Below, one piece after another: positions 1 through 6,758 of a stretch of DNA of 13,947 bases. Source of the stretch: an uncultured Blautia sp. (lineage in GTDB: Bacteria; Bacillota; Clostridia; Lachnospirales; Lachnospiraceae); the NCBI GenBank assembly GCA_934394545.1, contig CAKRRG010000074.1, positions 1 through 13,947 on the forward strand, given 5' to 3'. How positions within the stretch are numbered: position 1 is the stretch's first letter; each line of letters begins with the position of its first letter. A model generated the notes under the pieces. The model was not told where the DNA came from. It made no database searches and saw only the letters and a program-made list of their open reading frames with translations. The position numbers and the translations under genes are program-made.

Positions 1-4
1 ACTG

Positions 5-33
5 ATTATAGCATGGTGTTATAAGAAATGCAA
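5..33 (-). promoter_or_regulatory. Sigma-A promoter firing off the left edge
   Basis: On the minus strand, TTGCAT (33-28) and a perfect TATAAT (10-5) are separated by 17 bases, just after the rho stop codon. Its target lies outside the window. In many Firmicutes the gene after rho is rpmE (ribosomal protein L31), so that is a guess for the target. Confidence 0.5.
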
Positions 34-38
34 GTTAT

Positions 39-1601
39 TTATAAAAATTTCTGTTTTTTTACCATTTGCACAAATTCCGCATTATTAGAAGTGCGTGCAA
101 ACATATTAAGAATCTGCTCTACCGCCTCATCAGACTTCATTCCATTAAGGGCTTTTCGCATAATATAAACAGCTTCCTGCTCATCTCTGCTGAGAAGCAG
201 GTCCTCTCGTCTGGTACCTGATTTCTGGATGTCAATAGCCGGGAAAACTCGTTTTTCCTGCAGCTTACGGTCAAGCACAAGCTCCATATTTCCGGTTCCC
301 TTAAACTCCTCGTAAATAACATCGTCCATCTTACTTCCAGTATCAACCAGTGCAGTAGCAAGAATCGTAAGACTTCCTCCCTCGCGCATATTACGGGCAG
401 CACCGAAGAAGCGTTTCGGCATATGAAGTGCTCCCGGATCAAGACCACCTGACAAAGTTCTTCCACTGGGCGGTACGACCAGGTTATAAGCTCTTGCAAG
501 CCTGGTAATGGAATCCAGAAGGATCACAACATCCTGCTTATGTTCTACAAGGCGGCGTGCGCGCTCCACAACCATCTCAGATACACGCTTATGATGCTCT
601 GGAAGTTCATCAAATGTGGAATATATCACTTCTACATTTGGCCCCTGTATTGCTTCCTTGATATCGGTAACCTCCTCAGGACGTTCATCAATGAGAAGGA
701 TGATCAGATGCATATCCTTATTATTCTTGAGAATCGATTTCGCCACATCCTTAAGAAGTGTGGTTTTACCAGCCTTAGGCGGAGAAACGATCATGCCACG
801 CTGTCCCTTTCCGATCGGGCTGATCAGATCTACAATACGCATGGCTGTCGTACCGCCAGGACGTTCCATGATCAGACGCTCATCTGGAAAAATAGGAGTC
901 ATGTTCTCAAAGTTATATCTCTTCTGCCCCTCACTTGGATGGAAACCATTAATAGATGTTACATACAAAAGAGCACTAAATTTCTCTCCCTGCGTCTTAA
1001 TACGAATATTTCCTTGAACAATATCACCTGTTTTCAGATTAAATCTGCGGATCTGGGATGGAGAGACATAAATATCATTCTCACCAGGAAGATAGTTCTC
1101 GCTTCGGATAAATCCAAAGCCGTCTGGCATAACCTCCAGAATACCATTGGCCTTCTCGCCACTATCCAGCTGAATAGTTTCCGCAGAAACATTGTAAGGA
1201 TTACCAGCTTCATCAACCTGATTGGGATTCTCACTGACCGTACGTACTTGTTCCGGTTCTTCATTCCTGATTTCGGCAGGTGGAACCACTTCAACTGGTT
1301 TCGCTACAGGTGTGCGCTTTACATAATTCTCATTTCGGTTGTAATTATTACGGTATTCCGGATTCCTTCTTACAATAGTACGGGATTTCGCAGATGGGGA
1401 CTCCGTTTTCTCATTTTCTGGCACTGCAGTTGGCTCCGGCTTCTCAAAAGATTCCTGTACCGTCTCTGCTTCTTTCTTGTCTTCTTCTAACATACGTTCA
1501 ATTAATTCAGGCTTTCTCATGGTAGAAATGCCCTTCAGTCCTCTGGCTTTCGCTAAATCCTTCAGCGTAGCCAAGGATAAGGATTCATACTTTTCTCTCA
1601 T
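39..1601 (-). CDS. rho: Transcription termination factor Rho
   Basis: Rho is the hexameric RNA-dependent ATPase/translocase that terminates untranslated transcripts in the cytoplasm. The 520-residue product shows the expected order: a SAP-like Rho_N helical domain (about 5-40); a long, charged, disordered insertion (about 42-148) rich in Glu, Pro, Asn and Arg; a cold-shock-type RNA-binding domain (about 150-215, with GFGFIRS); and the RecA-type ATPase. The ATPase has Walker [10 protein letters not shown] (273-281), Walker B DVVILLD (357-363) and the Q/R-loop region (about 420-440). E. coli Rho is 419 residues, so the extra length is mainly the insertion. I chose ATG at 1601: AGAGG at 1616-1612 lies 10 bases upstream. 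The in-frame TTG at 1604 is an alternative start. The gene is monocistronic as far as seen, with two candidate promoters upstream. Confidence 0.97.
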   Translation of the reverse strand: MREKYESLSLATLKDLAKARGLKGISTMRKPELIERMLEEDKKEAETVQESFEKPEPTAVPENEKTESPSAKSRTIVRRNPEYRNNYNRNENYVKRTPVAKPVEVVPPAEIRNEEPEQVRTVSENPNQVDEAGNPYNVSAETIQLDSGEKANGILEVMPDGFGFIRSENYLPGENDIYVSPSQIRRFNLKTGDIVQGNIRIKTQGEKFSALLYVTSINGFHPSEGQKRYNFENMTPIFPDERLIMERPGGTTAMRIVDLISPIGKGQRGMIVSPPKAGKTTLLKDVAKSILKNNKDMHLIILLIDERPEEVTDIKEAIQGPNVEVIYSTFDELPEHHKRVSEMVVERARRLVEHKQDVVILLDSITRLARAYNLVVPPSGRTLSGGLDPGALHMPKRFFGAARNMREGGSLTILATALVDTGSKMDDVIYEEFKGTGNMELVLDRKLQEKRVFPAIDIQKSGTRREDLLLSRDEQEAVYIMRKALNGMKSDEAVEQILNMFARTSNNAEFVQMVKKQKFL

Positions 1602-1733
1602 CAATCATCTACCTCTTTGACTAATATTGTTCCAAAACATATTTAAATTTCGATTTACCGGGATACAAATGTCTGATTAGACAGAAGCTATATGTTGAAT
1701 AAAAATACTTGTTCAAAAAATCTAGCAAAATAA

Positions 1734-1762
1734 ATTCTAGCACATTCCATGCACCGTGTCTA
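1734..1762 (-). promoter_or_regulatory. Candidate rho promoter, proximal
   Basis: On the minus strand, TAGACA (1762-1757) and TAGAAT (1739-1734) are 17 bases apart, with a TGn extended -10 directly before the hexamer. It would give a leader of about 125 bases before the rho start. The spacing and extended -10 are good, but the hexamers are not perfect. Confidence 0.45.
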
Positions 1763-1833
1763 TATCAATTCCCAATATGTCTATCCCCGCCTGCAATTTC
1801 CAGTTACATGAAAAGAATTAATCTTTGCTTTGT

Positions 1834-1863
1834 ATTATACACACCTGAAGTTTTTCATTGCAA
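1834..1863 (-). promoter_or_regulatory. Candidate rho promoter, distal
   Basis: On the minus strand, TTGCAA (1863-1858) and a perfect TATAAT (1839-1834) are 18 bases apart, 50 bases past the terminator of the upstream gene. It would give an AT-rich untranslated leader of about 225 bases. That leader holds only one small hairpin (TGTCT/AGACA around 1670-1683) and no convincing ORF. Rho genes are often autoregulated through their leader, but nothing here proves it. Confidence 0.5.
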
Positions 1864-1915
1864 GAATTTTTTATCGACATATATCCAAACGCTTCGACAT
1901 TTCTTTAACTGTAAA

Positions 1916-1941
1916 CACCCGGAGAGAGATATCTCCGGGTG
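1916..1941 (-). terminator. Terminator of the metalloprotease gene
   Basis: This is a perfect 10-bp stem (CACCCGGAGA at 1916-1925 with TCTCCGGGTG at 1932-1941) with a 6-base loop. It begins 7 bases after the protease stop codon. The following U-tract in the minus direction is short (UUUAC), so termination may be partial, but the position and stem strength fit a terminator separating this gene from rho. Confidence 0.75.
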
Positions 1942-1948
1942 CTGAAAT

Positions 1949-2938
1949 TCAGCTCCAATACGGTCCGTAAACCTTCTGGATCCTGGCAATCTGCGTATCT
2001 GTTATCTGATTCAGTGCATTCTGAACAGCCGCATACGTCTGTGGTCTTGAACTCTTCAGAGAAGCAGGATTCAAGATATAATCCTTAACAGACTCTGCGA
2101 AATACTCAGAAGCATTCTGTGTTACATATGCCTTATTAAAGGATGTAACGTTTCCTTTCTCTGCTGCAAAAATACTCTGGAAGTTTGCCGTCTTATCTAT
2201 ATTTCCTGCAATAAATGCAAGAAAATGTCCAAGCTCATGATAAATAGAATTGTCATCTTCCTTCATTATTATGGTTCTTGTCTTTGCTGCAAAATATCCC
2301 GAATAATTAACAGATGGATCCACAAAAATCTTAAAACCTAACTGCTGGAATGCAGCAAGAACGCGATTGTCCATCTTATCTGCAACAGAAGCTACATTCA
2401 CTTCGTGTCTGGTCTGATTCTTAACAGAAGTTGCACCGGAAGCTGCGGTACTTGCAGCATTCTCACCGGCAACTGTTATCTGCTGTGTAGTTGTTGTCTG
2501 AACTGTAGTTGTGATCTTAGAAGTAACCAGTTTCTTTTTGGACTTCTTGGTATACTTCTCAGTTGCATTCGTAACAACGGTTGTCTTAGTGGCAACAGTT
2601 ATGTTACCGGATGCCTTCGTGGAATTCCTAACCTTGGTTCTGGGTTTCAGCTTTTTCGTGTAGCTCTTCTTGGATGCTTTTTTTAATCTGACTGTTTTTC
2701 TGGTTGTTTTAGTCCTGGATGTAGTCTTCACTGTAACCTTCGGTTGGGAAGCCAGTGGAGTCTCTTCCTCCTGAATGGAGGCTTCCATAATCGGATCTGT
2801 ATAACTAGGAAACTCCGGCACATTACCAGAACCGGAAAACAAGGATACACCGCCAATCACTGCTGCAAGCACAATGGCCGCACAACCGGAAACAACTTTC
2901 TTATTCATAAGCCACTCTGTAAGCTTCTTTCCTTTCAT
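1949..2938 (-). CDS. Secreted ATLF/PPEP-like zinc metalloprotease
   Basis: A 329-residue predicted extracytoplasmic gluzincin. After a short basic N-terminus comes one hydrophobic segment (about 15-35), acting as signal peptide or anchor. A long Lys/Thr-rich low-complexity linker follows (about 65-175), then the catalytic domain (about 180-329). The domain has HELGH (234-238) and a downstream SEYFAES motif in which Glu278 is the likely third zinc ligand. Tyr271 lies seven residues before Glu278, the spacing of the catalytic Tyr/Glu pair in anthrax lethal factor and C. difficile PPEP-1. The C-terminal PQTYAAVQNAL stretch also resembles PPEP-type proteins. ATG at 2938 is chosen because AGAGAGG lies 8 bases upstream; an in-frame GTG at 2947 overlaps that site. 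The gene sits behind a c-di-GMP-I riboswitch. The substrate is unknown; PPEP proteins cut Pro-rich surface-protein linkers, which is only suggestive here. Confidence 0.85.
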   Translation of the reverse strand: MKGKKLTEWLMNKKVVSGCAAIVLAAVIGGVSLFSGSGNVPEFPSYTDPIMEASIQEEETPLASQPKVTVKTTSRTKTTRKTVRLKKASKKSYTKKLKPRTKVRNSTKASGNITVATKTTVVTNATEKYTKKSKKKLVTSKITTTVQTTTTQQITVAGENAASTAASGATSVKNQTRHEVNVASVADKMDNRVLAAFQQLGFKIFVDPSVNYSGYFAAKTRTIIMKEDDNSIYHELGHFLAFIAGNIDKTANFQSIFAAEKGNVTSFNKAYVTQNASEYFAESVKDYILNPASLKSSRPQTYAAVQNALNQITDTQIARIQKVYGPYWS

Positions 2939-2973
2939 TATATACACCTCTCTTGAACGGCGACATCACCCTA

Positions 2974-3034
2974 TATGAAAGTCATCTGCTTTGCGTCTAT
3001 GGTGCTCCCACATCTGCCGACCGGGACTTTCATA
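2974..3034 (-). repeat. Hairpin repeating part of the riboswitch, before the RBS
   Basis: A perfect 10-bp inverted repeat (TATGAAAGTC at 2974-2983, GACTTTCATA at 3025-3034) encloses 41 bases. Read on the minus strand, it contains ATGAAAG and then GACGCAAAGC (2997-2988), the same two words in the same order as the upstream GEMM aptamer (GACGCAAAGC at 3184-3175). The GGCAAACC segment of the aptamer is missing, and the heptamer GCAGATG occurs twice inside. It lies between the attenuator and the ribosome binding site. It may be a decayed or variant second aptamer, or an independent leader fold; no known family was recognised. Confidence 0.5.
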
Positions 3035-3048
3035 CTTTCCTATTACAT

Positions 3049-3080
3049 AAAAAAACCGCTTATCAGATTAAATAAACGGT
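3049..3080 (-). terminator. Riboswitch-associated intrinsic terminator
   Basis: In the minus direction ACCGTTTAT (3080-3072) pairs with ATAAGCGGT (3063-3055), nine pairs including one G-U, closed by an 8-base loop and followed directly by a run of T to 3049. It sits 51 bases downstream of the GEMM aptamer and about 110 bases before the protease start, so it is placed as the expression platform. A separate 7-bp hairpin (3091-3108) lies between aptamer and terminator. Confidence 0.85.
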
Positions 3081-3130
3081 CGCCACAAATAGAAGACTTC
3101 CGTCTTCTGTCATATCACATACTCAATCTC

Positions 3131-3213
3131 AATGCGGCAACCGGCTGTCATAGTCAGCTGACCTTAGACCCTTGGCTTTGCGTCCCTGTCTTTCAACAGG
3201 TTTGCCTTTCATT
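3131..3213 (-). promoter_or_regulatory. c-di-GMP-I (GEMM) riboswitch aptamer
   Basis: Read on the minus strand, the element has the GEMM-I hallmarks in order: a closing helix AATG/CATT (3213-3210 with 3134-3131), GGCAAACC, a hairpin CCTGT/ACAGG with a GAAA-containing loop, GGGACGCAAAGCC, GGTCTAAGG, and a terminal GCCGGTTGCCG segment. Its length of 83 bases is normal for the class. The -10 of a consensus promoter ends 8 bases before it, and a terminator follows, so control by transcription attenuation is likely. Whether c-di-GMP turns the gene on or off needs folding of the expression platform. Confidence 0.92.
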
Positions 3214-3221
3214 ACGTTTCT

Positions 3222-3250
3222 ATCATAAGGCAAATCAGGCTTATTGTCAA
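3222..3250 (-). promoter_or_regulatory. Promoter of the riboswitch-protease transcript
   Basis: On the minus strand, a perfect TTGACA (3250-3245) and TATGAT (3227-3222) are 17 bases apart. Transcription would start near 3215, which places the GEMM aptamer at the very 5' end of the RNA. Confidence 0.85.
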
Positions 3251-3300
3251 CGATAACTCCCTGTTAATAATTACATGATTTTGTTTAAAGATAACGAAAC

Positions 3301-3310
3301 AACAATTGTT
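3301..3310. promoter_or_regulatory. Palindrome between divergent promoters
   Basis: AACAATTGTT is a perfect 10-base palindrome in the spacer between the two outward-facing promoters, 22 bases upstream of the -35 of the pilus operon. It could be a regulator site, but it is short and AT-rich, and no second copy was seen. Confidence 0.25.
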
Positions 3311-3331
3311 TTGCATTTATCGGATTCCGGT

Positions 3332-3360
3332 TTGACTTCTTTATTTCATGCATATATACT
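3332..3360 (+). promoter_or_regulatory. Promoter of the lipoprotein-pilus operon
   Basis: TTGACT (3332-3337) and TATACT (3355-3360) are separated by 17 bases. The predicted start near 3367 leaves a short leader of about 40 bases before the ribosome binding site at 3396-3401. No riboswitch fits in that leader. Confidence 0.8.
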
Positions 3361-3408
3361 ATAAATTACAAAACAATGAAGAAGCACCCTATAAAAAGGA
3401 GCGGCACT

Positions 3409-4338
3409 ATGTCTAAACGCATTTTTGCCCTTCCTCTTTGCTTATTTCTATTTTGCCTGACAATGTTTCTCACTGCAGGCTGTGGGCAGAAGCGCAGCTC
3501 CGCTTCCAGAGAAGAGCCACCTGTTTTTTTCCCACTGAAGGTTCTGGTTCCGGAAGCTCCTGGGAGCAGCACAGTAGGACAGTCTCCCCTGATACTGGAC
3601 ATCTCCAATACCGGACAGGGCTACCTTACTGCTATCAGCGAAGATAACGGCACTGTTAAGAATATACAGCTTACCTTTGAAGACGGCATTGTTTATTCTT
3701 ACTTTGTACGGTCTGGTGAAAAAGCGGTTCTTCCTTTTACCAGTGGCAGCGGTACTTATCAGGTAGTTTGCTACGAACAGGTAAACGGCAGCCAGTATGC
3801 AGCACTTTATGCACAGGCACTGGAGGTTACACTGGAAAATGAATTTCTTCCCTTTCTTTACCCCAATCAGTATGTGAATTTTACCCCTGATTCTCAAGCC
3901 AGCAAGCTGGCGCTTTCTCAGCTTTCCGATAATGCAACAGAACACGAAAGCATTGATTTTGTTTTCCAATATGTGACCAGCCATATCACCTATGATGATG
4001 AGAAAGCTGCTACAGTAGAAACCGGATATCTGCCGGATGTGGACGAAACCCTTTTCTCCGGAAAGGGAATCTGCTTCGATTACGCAGCTTTGATGACAGC
4101 CATGCTAAGGAGCCGGGATATTCCCTGTAAGCTTCAGATTGGCTATGCCGGCGATATCAAGCACGCCTGGATCGATGTTTATATTCGGGGAAAAGGCTGG
4201 GTAGAACACGCCATCACATATGACGGTAAAAAATGGAACCGCATGGACCCTACCTTCACAGCCAACAGCGAAGATGAAGAGCTTACAAATTCTTATATTG
4301 GTGACAGTAAAAACTATACCCTTCAGTTTACCAGGTGA
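3409..4338 (+). CDS. Transglutaminase-like domain lipoprotein
   Basis: A 309-residue predicted lipoprotein. The signal peptide ends in the lipobox LTAGC, with Cys25 as the lipidation site, so the protein should be anchored on the outer face of the membrane. Residues about 40-160 form an unrecognised, probably beta-rich N-terminal domain. Residues about 180-285 match the transglutaminase core fold, with a visible Cys-His-Asp triad: Cys222 in GKGICFDYAA, His252 in KHAWIDV and Asp280 in RMDPTF. Proteins of this type can be thiol proteases, peptidoglycan-modifying enzymes or crosslinkers; the substrate cannot be read here. ATG at 3409 is chosen because AAGGAG lies 7 bases upstream and the signal peptide then begins normally; the in-frame ATG at 3376 adds 11 residues and has no such site. 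It is the first gene of the pilus operon, 33 bases before pilC, with no terminator between. Confidence 0.85.
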   Translation: MSKRIFALPLCLFLFCLTMFLTAGCGQKRSSASREEPPVFFPLKVLVPEAPGSSTVGQSPLILDISNTGQGYLTAISEDNGTVKNIQLTFEDGIVYSYFVRSGEKAVLPFTSGSGTYQVVCYEQVNGSQYAALYAQALEVTLENEFLPFLYPNQYVNFTPDSQASKLALSQLSDNATEHESIDFVFQYVTSHITYDDEKAATVETGYLPDVDETLFSGKGICFDYAALMTAMLRSRDIPCKLQIGYAGDIKHAWIDVYIRGKGWVEHAITYDGKKWNRMDPTFTANSEDEELTNSYIGDSKNYTLQFTR

Positions 4339-4371
4339 CAGAGCCTTTTTTTCAGAAAGGATAATTTGATT

Positions 4372-5415
4372 ATGATTACCAGATTAAGCAATCAGGAGCT
4401 GTTTCGGTTTTGTGAGCAGTTTTCTATTATATTGCATTCCGGAATGTCCGCCATAGAGGGACTTGCCATATTAAACGACGACAGCCAGAGCCAACGTGGT
4501 AAGGAGCTTCTGTCGGCCCTTTATAAAGATATGGAAAAATCTGGCTCTCTGGCTCACGCCATGAAGAAATCCGGCGCTTTTCCGGACGCCACTGCAGCTT
4601 ACGTGCGTACCGGTGAGGAAACCGGCTGTCTGGATGAAGTTATGTCCGGCCTTGCCTCCTTTTACCAAAAAGAAATCCAGATCACTCAGCAGATTCGAAG
4701 CGCTGTTACCTATCCTCTTGTAATGCTTGGCATGATGACCGCCGTGATCATTATTCTTCTGGTTAAGGTACTCCCCGTATTCCGTCAGGTATTCCGTCAG
4801 CTGGGACTTGAAATGACCGGAATTTCCGGTACCCTTCTCGGAATGGGAGAAACGATCAGCCGATATTCCACCGTGTTTCTTATTCTCCTGGCAATAATTA
4901 TCGGCTTGCTTTTTTTCCTGGCTATCCATCCAAAGGGACAGATGCTGGTAAAAAAAATGGTTTACCTCATTCCAGGAATGAAAGAAATCCCCATAACACT
5001 GGACTACAGCCGTCTTTGCCAGTGTATTTCCATGGGAATCCGAAGCGGACTTTCCCCGGAGCTTTACATAGAACTGGCAGGGACTGTTGTTTCCCAGCCT
5101 GAAACAAAAGAAAGGCTTACAGTCATCCAAGAGCAGCTTTTAGAGGGCCTTGACCTTACAGAAGCCATTGCTAAGTCCGGACTTTTTAAGACAATGGAGT
5201 TTCGCCTGATTTCTCTTGGCATTCATGCCGGTACTTCTGATGAAGTTATGGCAAAGCTTTCCCTGCAATATGAAGAACGATCAGTTGGTACTATTTCACA
5301 TATTGTTTCCATTCTTGAGCCAACTATTGTCATTATTCTTTCCCTGCTTGTGGGACTGATCCTGCTTTCTGTCATGATGCCGCTGCTTGGTCTGCTTTCA
5401 GAAATGATTGCCTGA
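4372..5415 (+). CDS. pilC: Type IV pilus inner-membrane platform protein PilC/GspF
   Basis: PilC is the polytopic platform that couples the cytoplasmic pilus ATPase to pilin insertion or removal. The 347-residue product has the two tandem T2SSF repeats of the family. Each carries the conserved Gly/Glu-rich signature, GEETGCLDEV (about 81-90) and LGIHAGTSDEV (about 282-292). Three hydrophobic segments are visible (about 112-134, 167-187 and 312-338). The family is usually near 400 residues, and the N-terminal cytoplasmic part before the first repeat is short here. ATG at 4372 is chosen; AAAGGA ends 10 bases upstream. An in-frame TTG at 4366 sits too close to that site. It could equally be named a type II secretion F protein, but the pilT partner favours a pilus. 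Confidence 0.9.
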   Translation: MITRLSNQELFRFCEQFSIILHSGMSAIEGLAILNDDSQSQRGKELLSALYKDMEKSGSLAHAMKKSGAFPDATAAYVRTGEETGCLDEVMSGLASFYQKEIQITQQIRSAVTYPLVMLGMMTAVIIILLVKVLPVFRQVFRQLGLEMTGISGTLLGMGETISRYSTVFLILLAIIIGLLFFLAIHPKGQMLVKKMVYLIPGMKEIPITLDYSRLCQCISMGIRSGLSPELYIELAGTVVSQPETKERLTVIQEQLLEGLDLTEAIAKSGLFKTMEFRLISLGIHAGTSDEVMAKLSLQYEERSVGTISHIVSILEPTIVIILSLLVGLILLSVMMPLLGLLSEMIA

Positions 5416-5431
5416 TAATGGAGAAATTCAC

Positions 5432-5782
5432 ATGAATATATTGGAACCCAAAGGAATACAGATCAGACGCTTTGCACGGCATCTGATTCCTATACTGTTT
5501 GCAATGCTTTTGTGTACTCTTTTTTATATGGGAATTGTCCATACGCAGGCAAATTCCCTGGAAAAAGAACAGGTCACCTTACGCCGTGCACTTGAAGGTG
5601 GTGCTGTGAGGACTTACGCACTGACCGGCAGATATCCCCAAAGCCTTTCGGAGCTTCTCTCCGATTACCATATTACCTATGATACTGAAAAATTCGTTGT
5701 GGAATATATACCAAATGGCTCCAATCTTCTACCTTCCATAAGCGTACTGCCTGTAAAAGCCAAAAAAGGAGGTGCCAAATGA
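5432..5782 (+). CDS. Small pilin-like membrane protein
   Basis: A 116-residue protein with one transmembrane segment (about 18-38). It is followed by a helical stretch and a motif reading TYALTGRYPQSLSELL, typical of the region after the N-terminal helix in type IV pilins and type II pseudopilins. There is no clear prepilin peptidase site (no Gly followed by a Glu at +5), so it may be an assembly or minor component rather than a processed pilin. ATG at 5432 has GGAG 8 bases upstream and starts 16 bases after the pilC stop; the open frame extends further upstream without a better start. Its last bases overlap the next gene by ATGA. Confidence 0.7.
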   Translation: MNILEPKGIQIRRFARHLIPILFAMLLCTLFYMGIVHTQANSLEKEQVTLRRALEGGAVRTYALTGRYPQSLSELLSDYHITYDTEKFVVEYIPNGSNLLPSISVLPVKAKKGGAK

Positions 5783-6297
5783 ATAGCAGACTTTCCACAA
5801 AGCATAGTATTGATTCTCTGGCCGTACTGCTCCTCTTTGCCATGTATGTGCTGTTTCTGTTGTTTCTGCTGCTTTTTGGTGCCGGCAATTACAAGGCTTC
5901 CGTAAAGAGTCTGGATACCAATAATAATCTTTACACCGCAGCCTCTTATATTACAACTAAATTTCGCCAGCATGACCAGCCCGGTGCTACCTCCCTAACA
6001 GAATTCCAGGGCTGCACCGCAATCTGTTTTCAGGAGAAAATCGGAAACAAGACCTATTCAACCTACATTTATTTTGATCAGGGTTATCTGAAAGAGCTTT
6101 TCACAGCAGTCGGTTCCCAGGCGGATATTTCTATGGGAACACAGCTTGCACAGCTTTCGGATTTTCAGGCAGAACTGATTGATGACTGCTTTTACCAGAT
6201 TACACTAACCGATACAGATGGGCATAGCTCCCATCTTTTGCTTCACTCTGGCGTTCCATCTGACCATAGCTATGCCGAAAAGGAAGTTTTCTCATGA
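5779..6297 (+). CDS. Membrane-anchored pilus-cluster protein, DUF4860-like
   Basis: A 172-residue protein with a short N-terminal tail, one strongly hydrophobic helix (about 14-37) and an extracytoplasmic domain. It resembles the small DUF4860-type proteins that I recall from clostridial pilus clusters. That family assignment is from memory of the general pattern, not a search. No prepilin cleavage site is evident. Translation is coupled to the preceding gene by a 4-base ATGA overlap, with a strong AGGAGG site just upstream. A role as a minor pilus subunit or assembly protein is inferred from position only. Confidence 0.65.
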   Translation: MNSRLSTKHSIDSLAVLLLFAMYVLFLLFLLLFGAGNYKASVKSLDTNNNLYTAASYITTKFRQHDQPGATSLTEFQGCTAICFQEKIGNKTYSTYIYFDQGYLKELFTAVGSQADISMGTQLAQLSDFQAELIDDCFYQITLTDTDGHSSHLLLHSGVPSDHSYAEKEVFS

Positions 6298-6758
6298 AAA
6301 ATATTACTACACATTCAAAATCCGGGCTTTTTCTTATGGAAATGATATTTGTTCTTCTTTTTCTCGGACTGACCTGCGGTATCTGTGTCCGCTTGTTCGC
6401 GGCCTCTTACACAGCCCGTCAAAAAGCGCGGGAAGCAGATCATATCCAGGAGCTGGTCACGAATACCGGTGAAATTCTGGAAGGAACTGACGGCACAGCA
6501 GAAAGCTTTCTGGCTCTGATGCCAGACGGAAATCATACGCAGGACGGAAGTATTTGTTATTATTATGACAAAAAATGGCAGATATCTTCTAGAAAAAACA
6601 GTATCTACAAAATGGACATCGCCCTTTCCCGGTCTGATATCTGTAAAAACGCCCACATCCGGATTTCCAGGCTTTCCGGTCAAGGGACAGAAGAAATCAT
6701 TTATACGCAGACCATTCGTTTCCCACTTACCCAATCAACAAAGGAGGGCGTTTCATGA
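6294..6758 (+). CDS. Type IV prepilin-like protein with class III leader
   Basis: A 154-residue protein with a recognisable prepilin N-terminus: a short basic leader ending in Gly11, then LFLMEMIFVLLFLG. Cleavage after Gly11 would put Glu16 at position +5 of the mature protein, the key residue for pilin assembly. The hydrophobic helix continues to about residue 35, and the rest is a small globular domain. The length suits a minor pilin or pseudopilin of the GspI/GspJ type. It overlaps both neighbours by ATGA and has an AAGGAAG ribosome binding site. It is the best candidate in the window for a processed pilin, but it does not look like an abundant major pilin. Confidence 0.75.
   Translation: MKNITTHSKSGLFLMEMIFVLLFLGLTCGICVRLFAASYTARQKAREADHIQELVTNTGEILEGTDGTAESFLALMPDGNHTQDGSICYYYDKKWQISSRKNSIYKMDIALSRSDICKNAHIRISRLSGQGTEEIIYTQTIRFPLTQSTKEGVS

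Noticed and set aside
540..1490. Long plus-strand ORF of 316 codons opposite rho
   Set aside because: It lies fully antisense to the strongly conserved rho gene, has no credible ribosome binding site, and its translation shows no family pattern.
2880..2890. VSGC near residue 19 of the metalloprotease as a lipobox
   Set aside because: The hydrophobic stretch follows the Cys instead of preceding it, so this is not a lipoprotein signal.
2975..3256. Plus-strand ORF of 93 codons in the intergenic region
   Set aside because: It runs across the riboswitch, terminator and promoter on the opposite strand, and has no ribosome binding site; the RNA features explain the sequence better.
4336..4352. T-run after the transglutaminase gene as a terminator
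   Set aside because: No stem precedes the T7 run, so the lipoprotein gene and pilC are taken as one operon.
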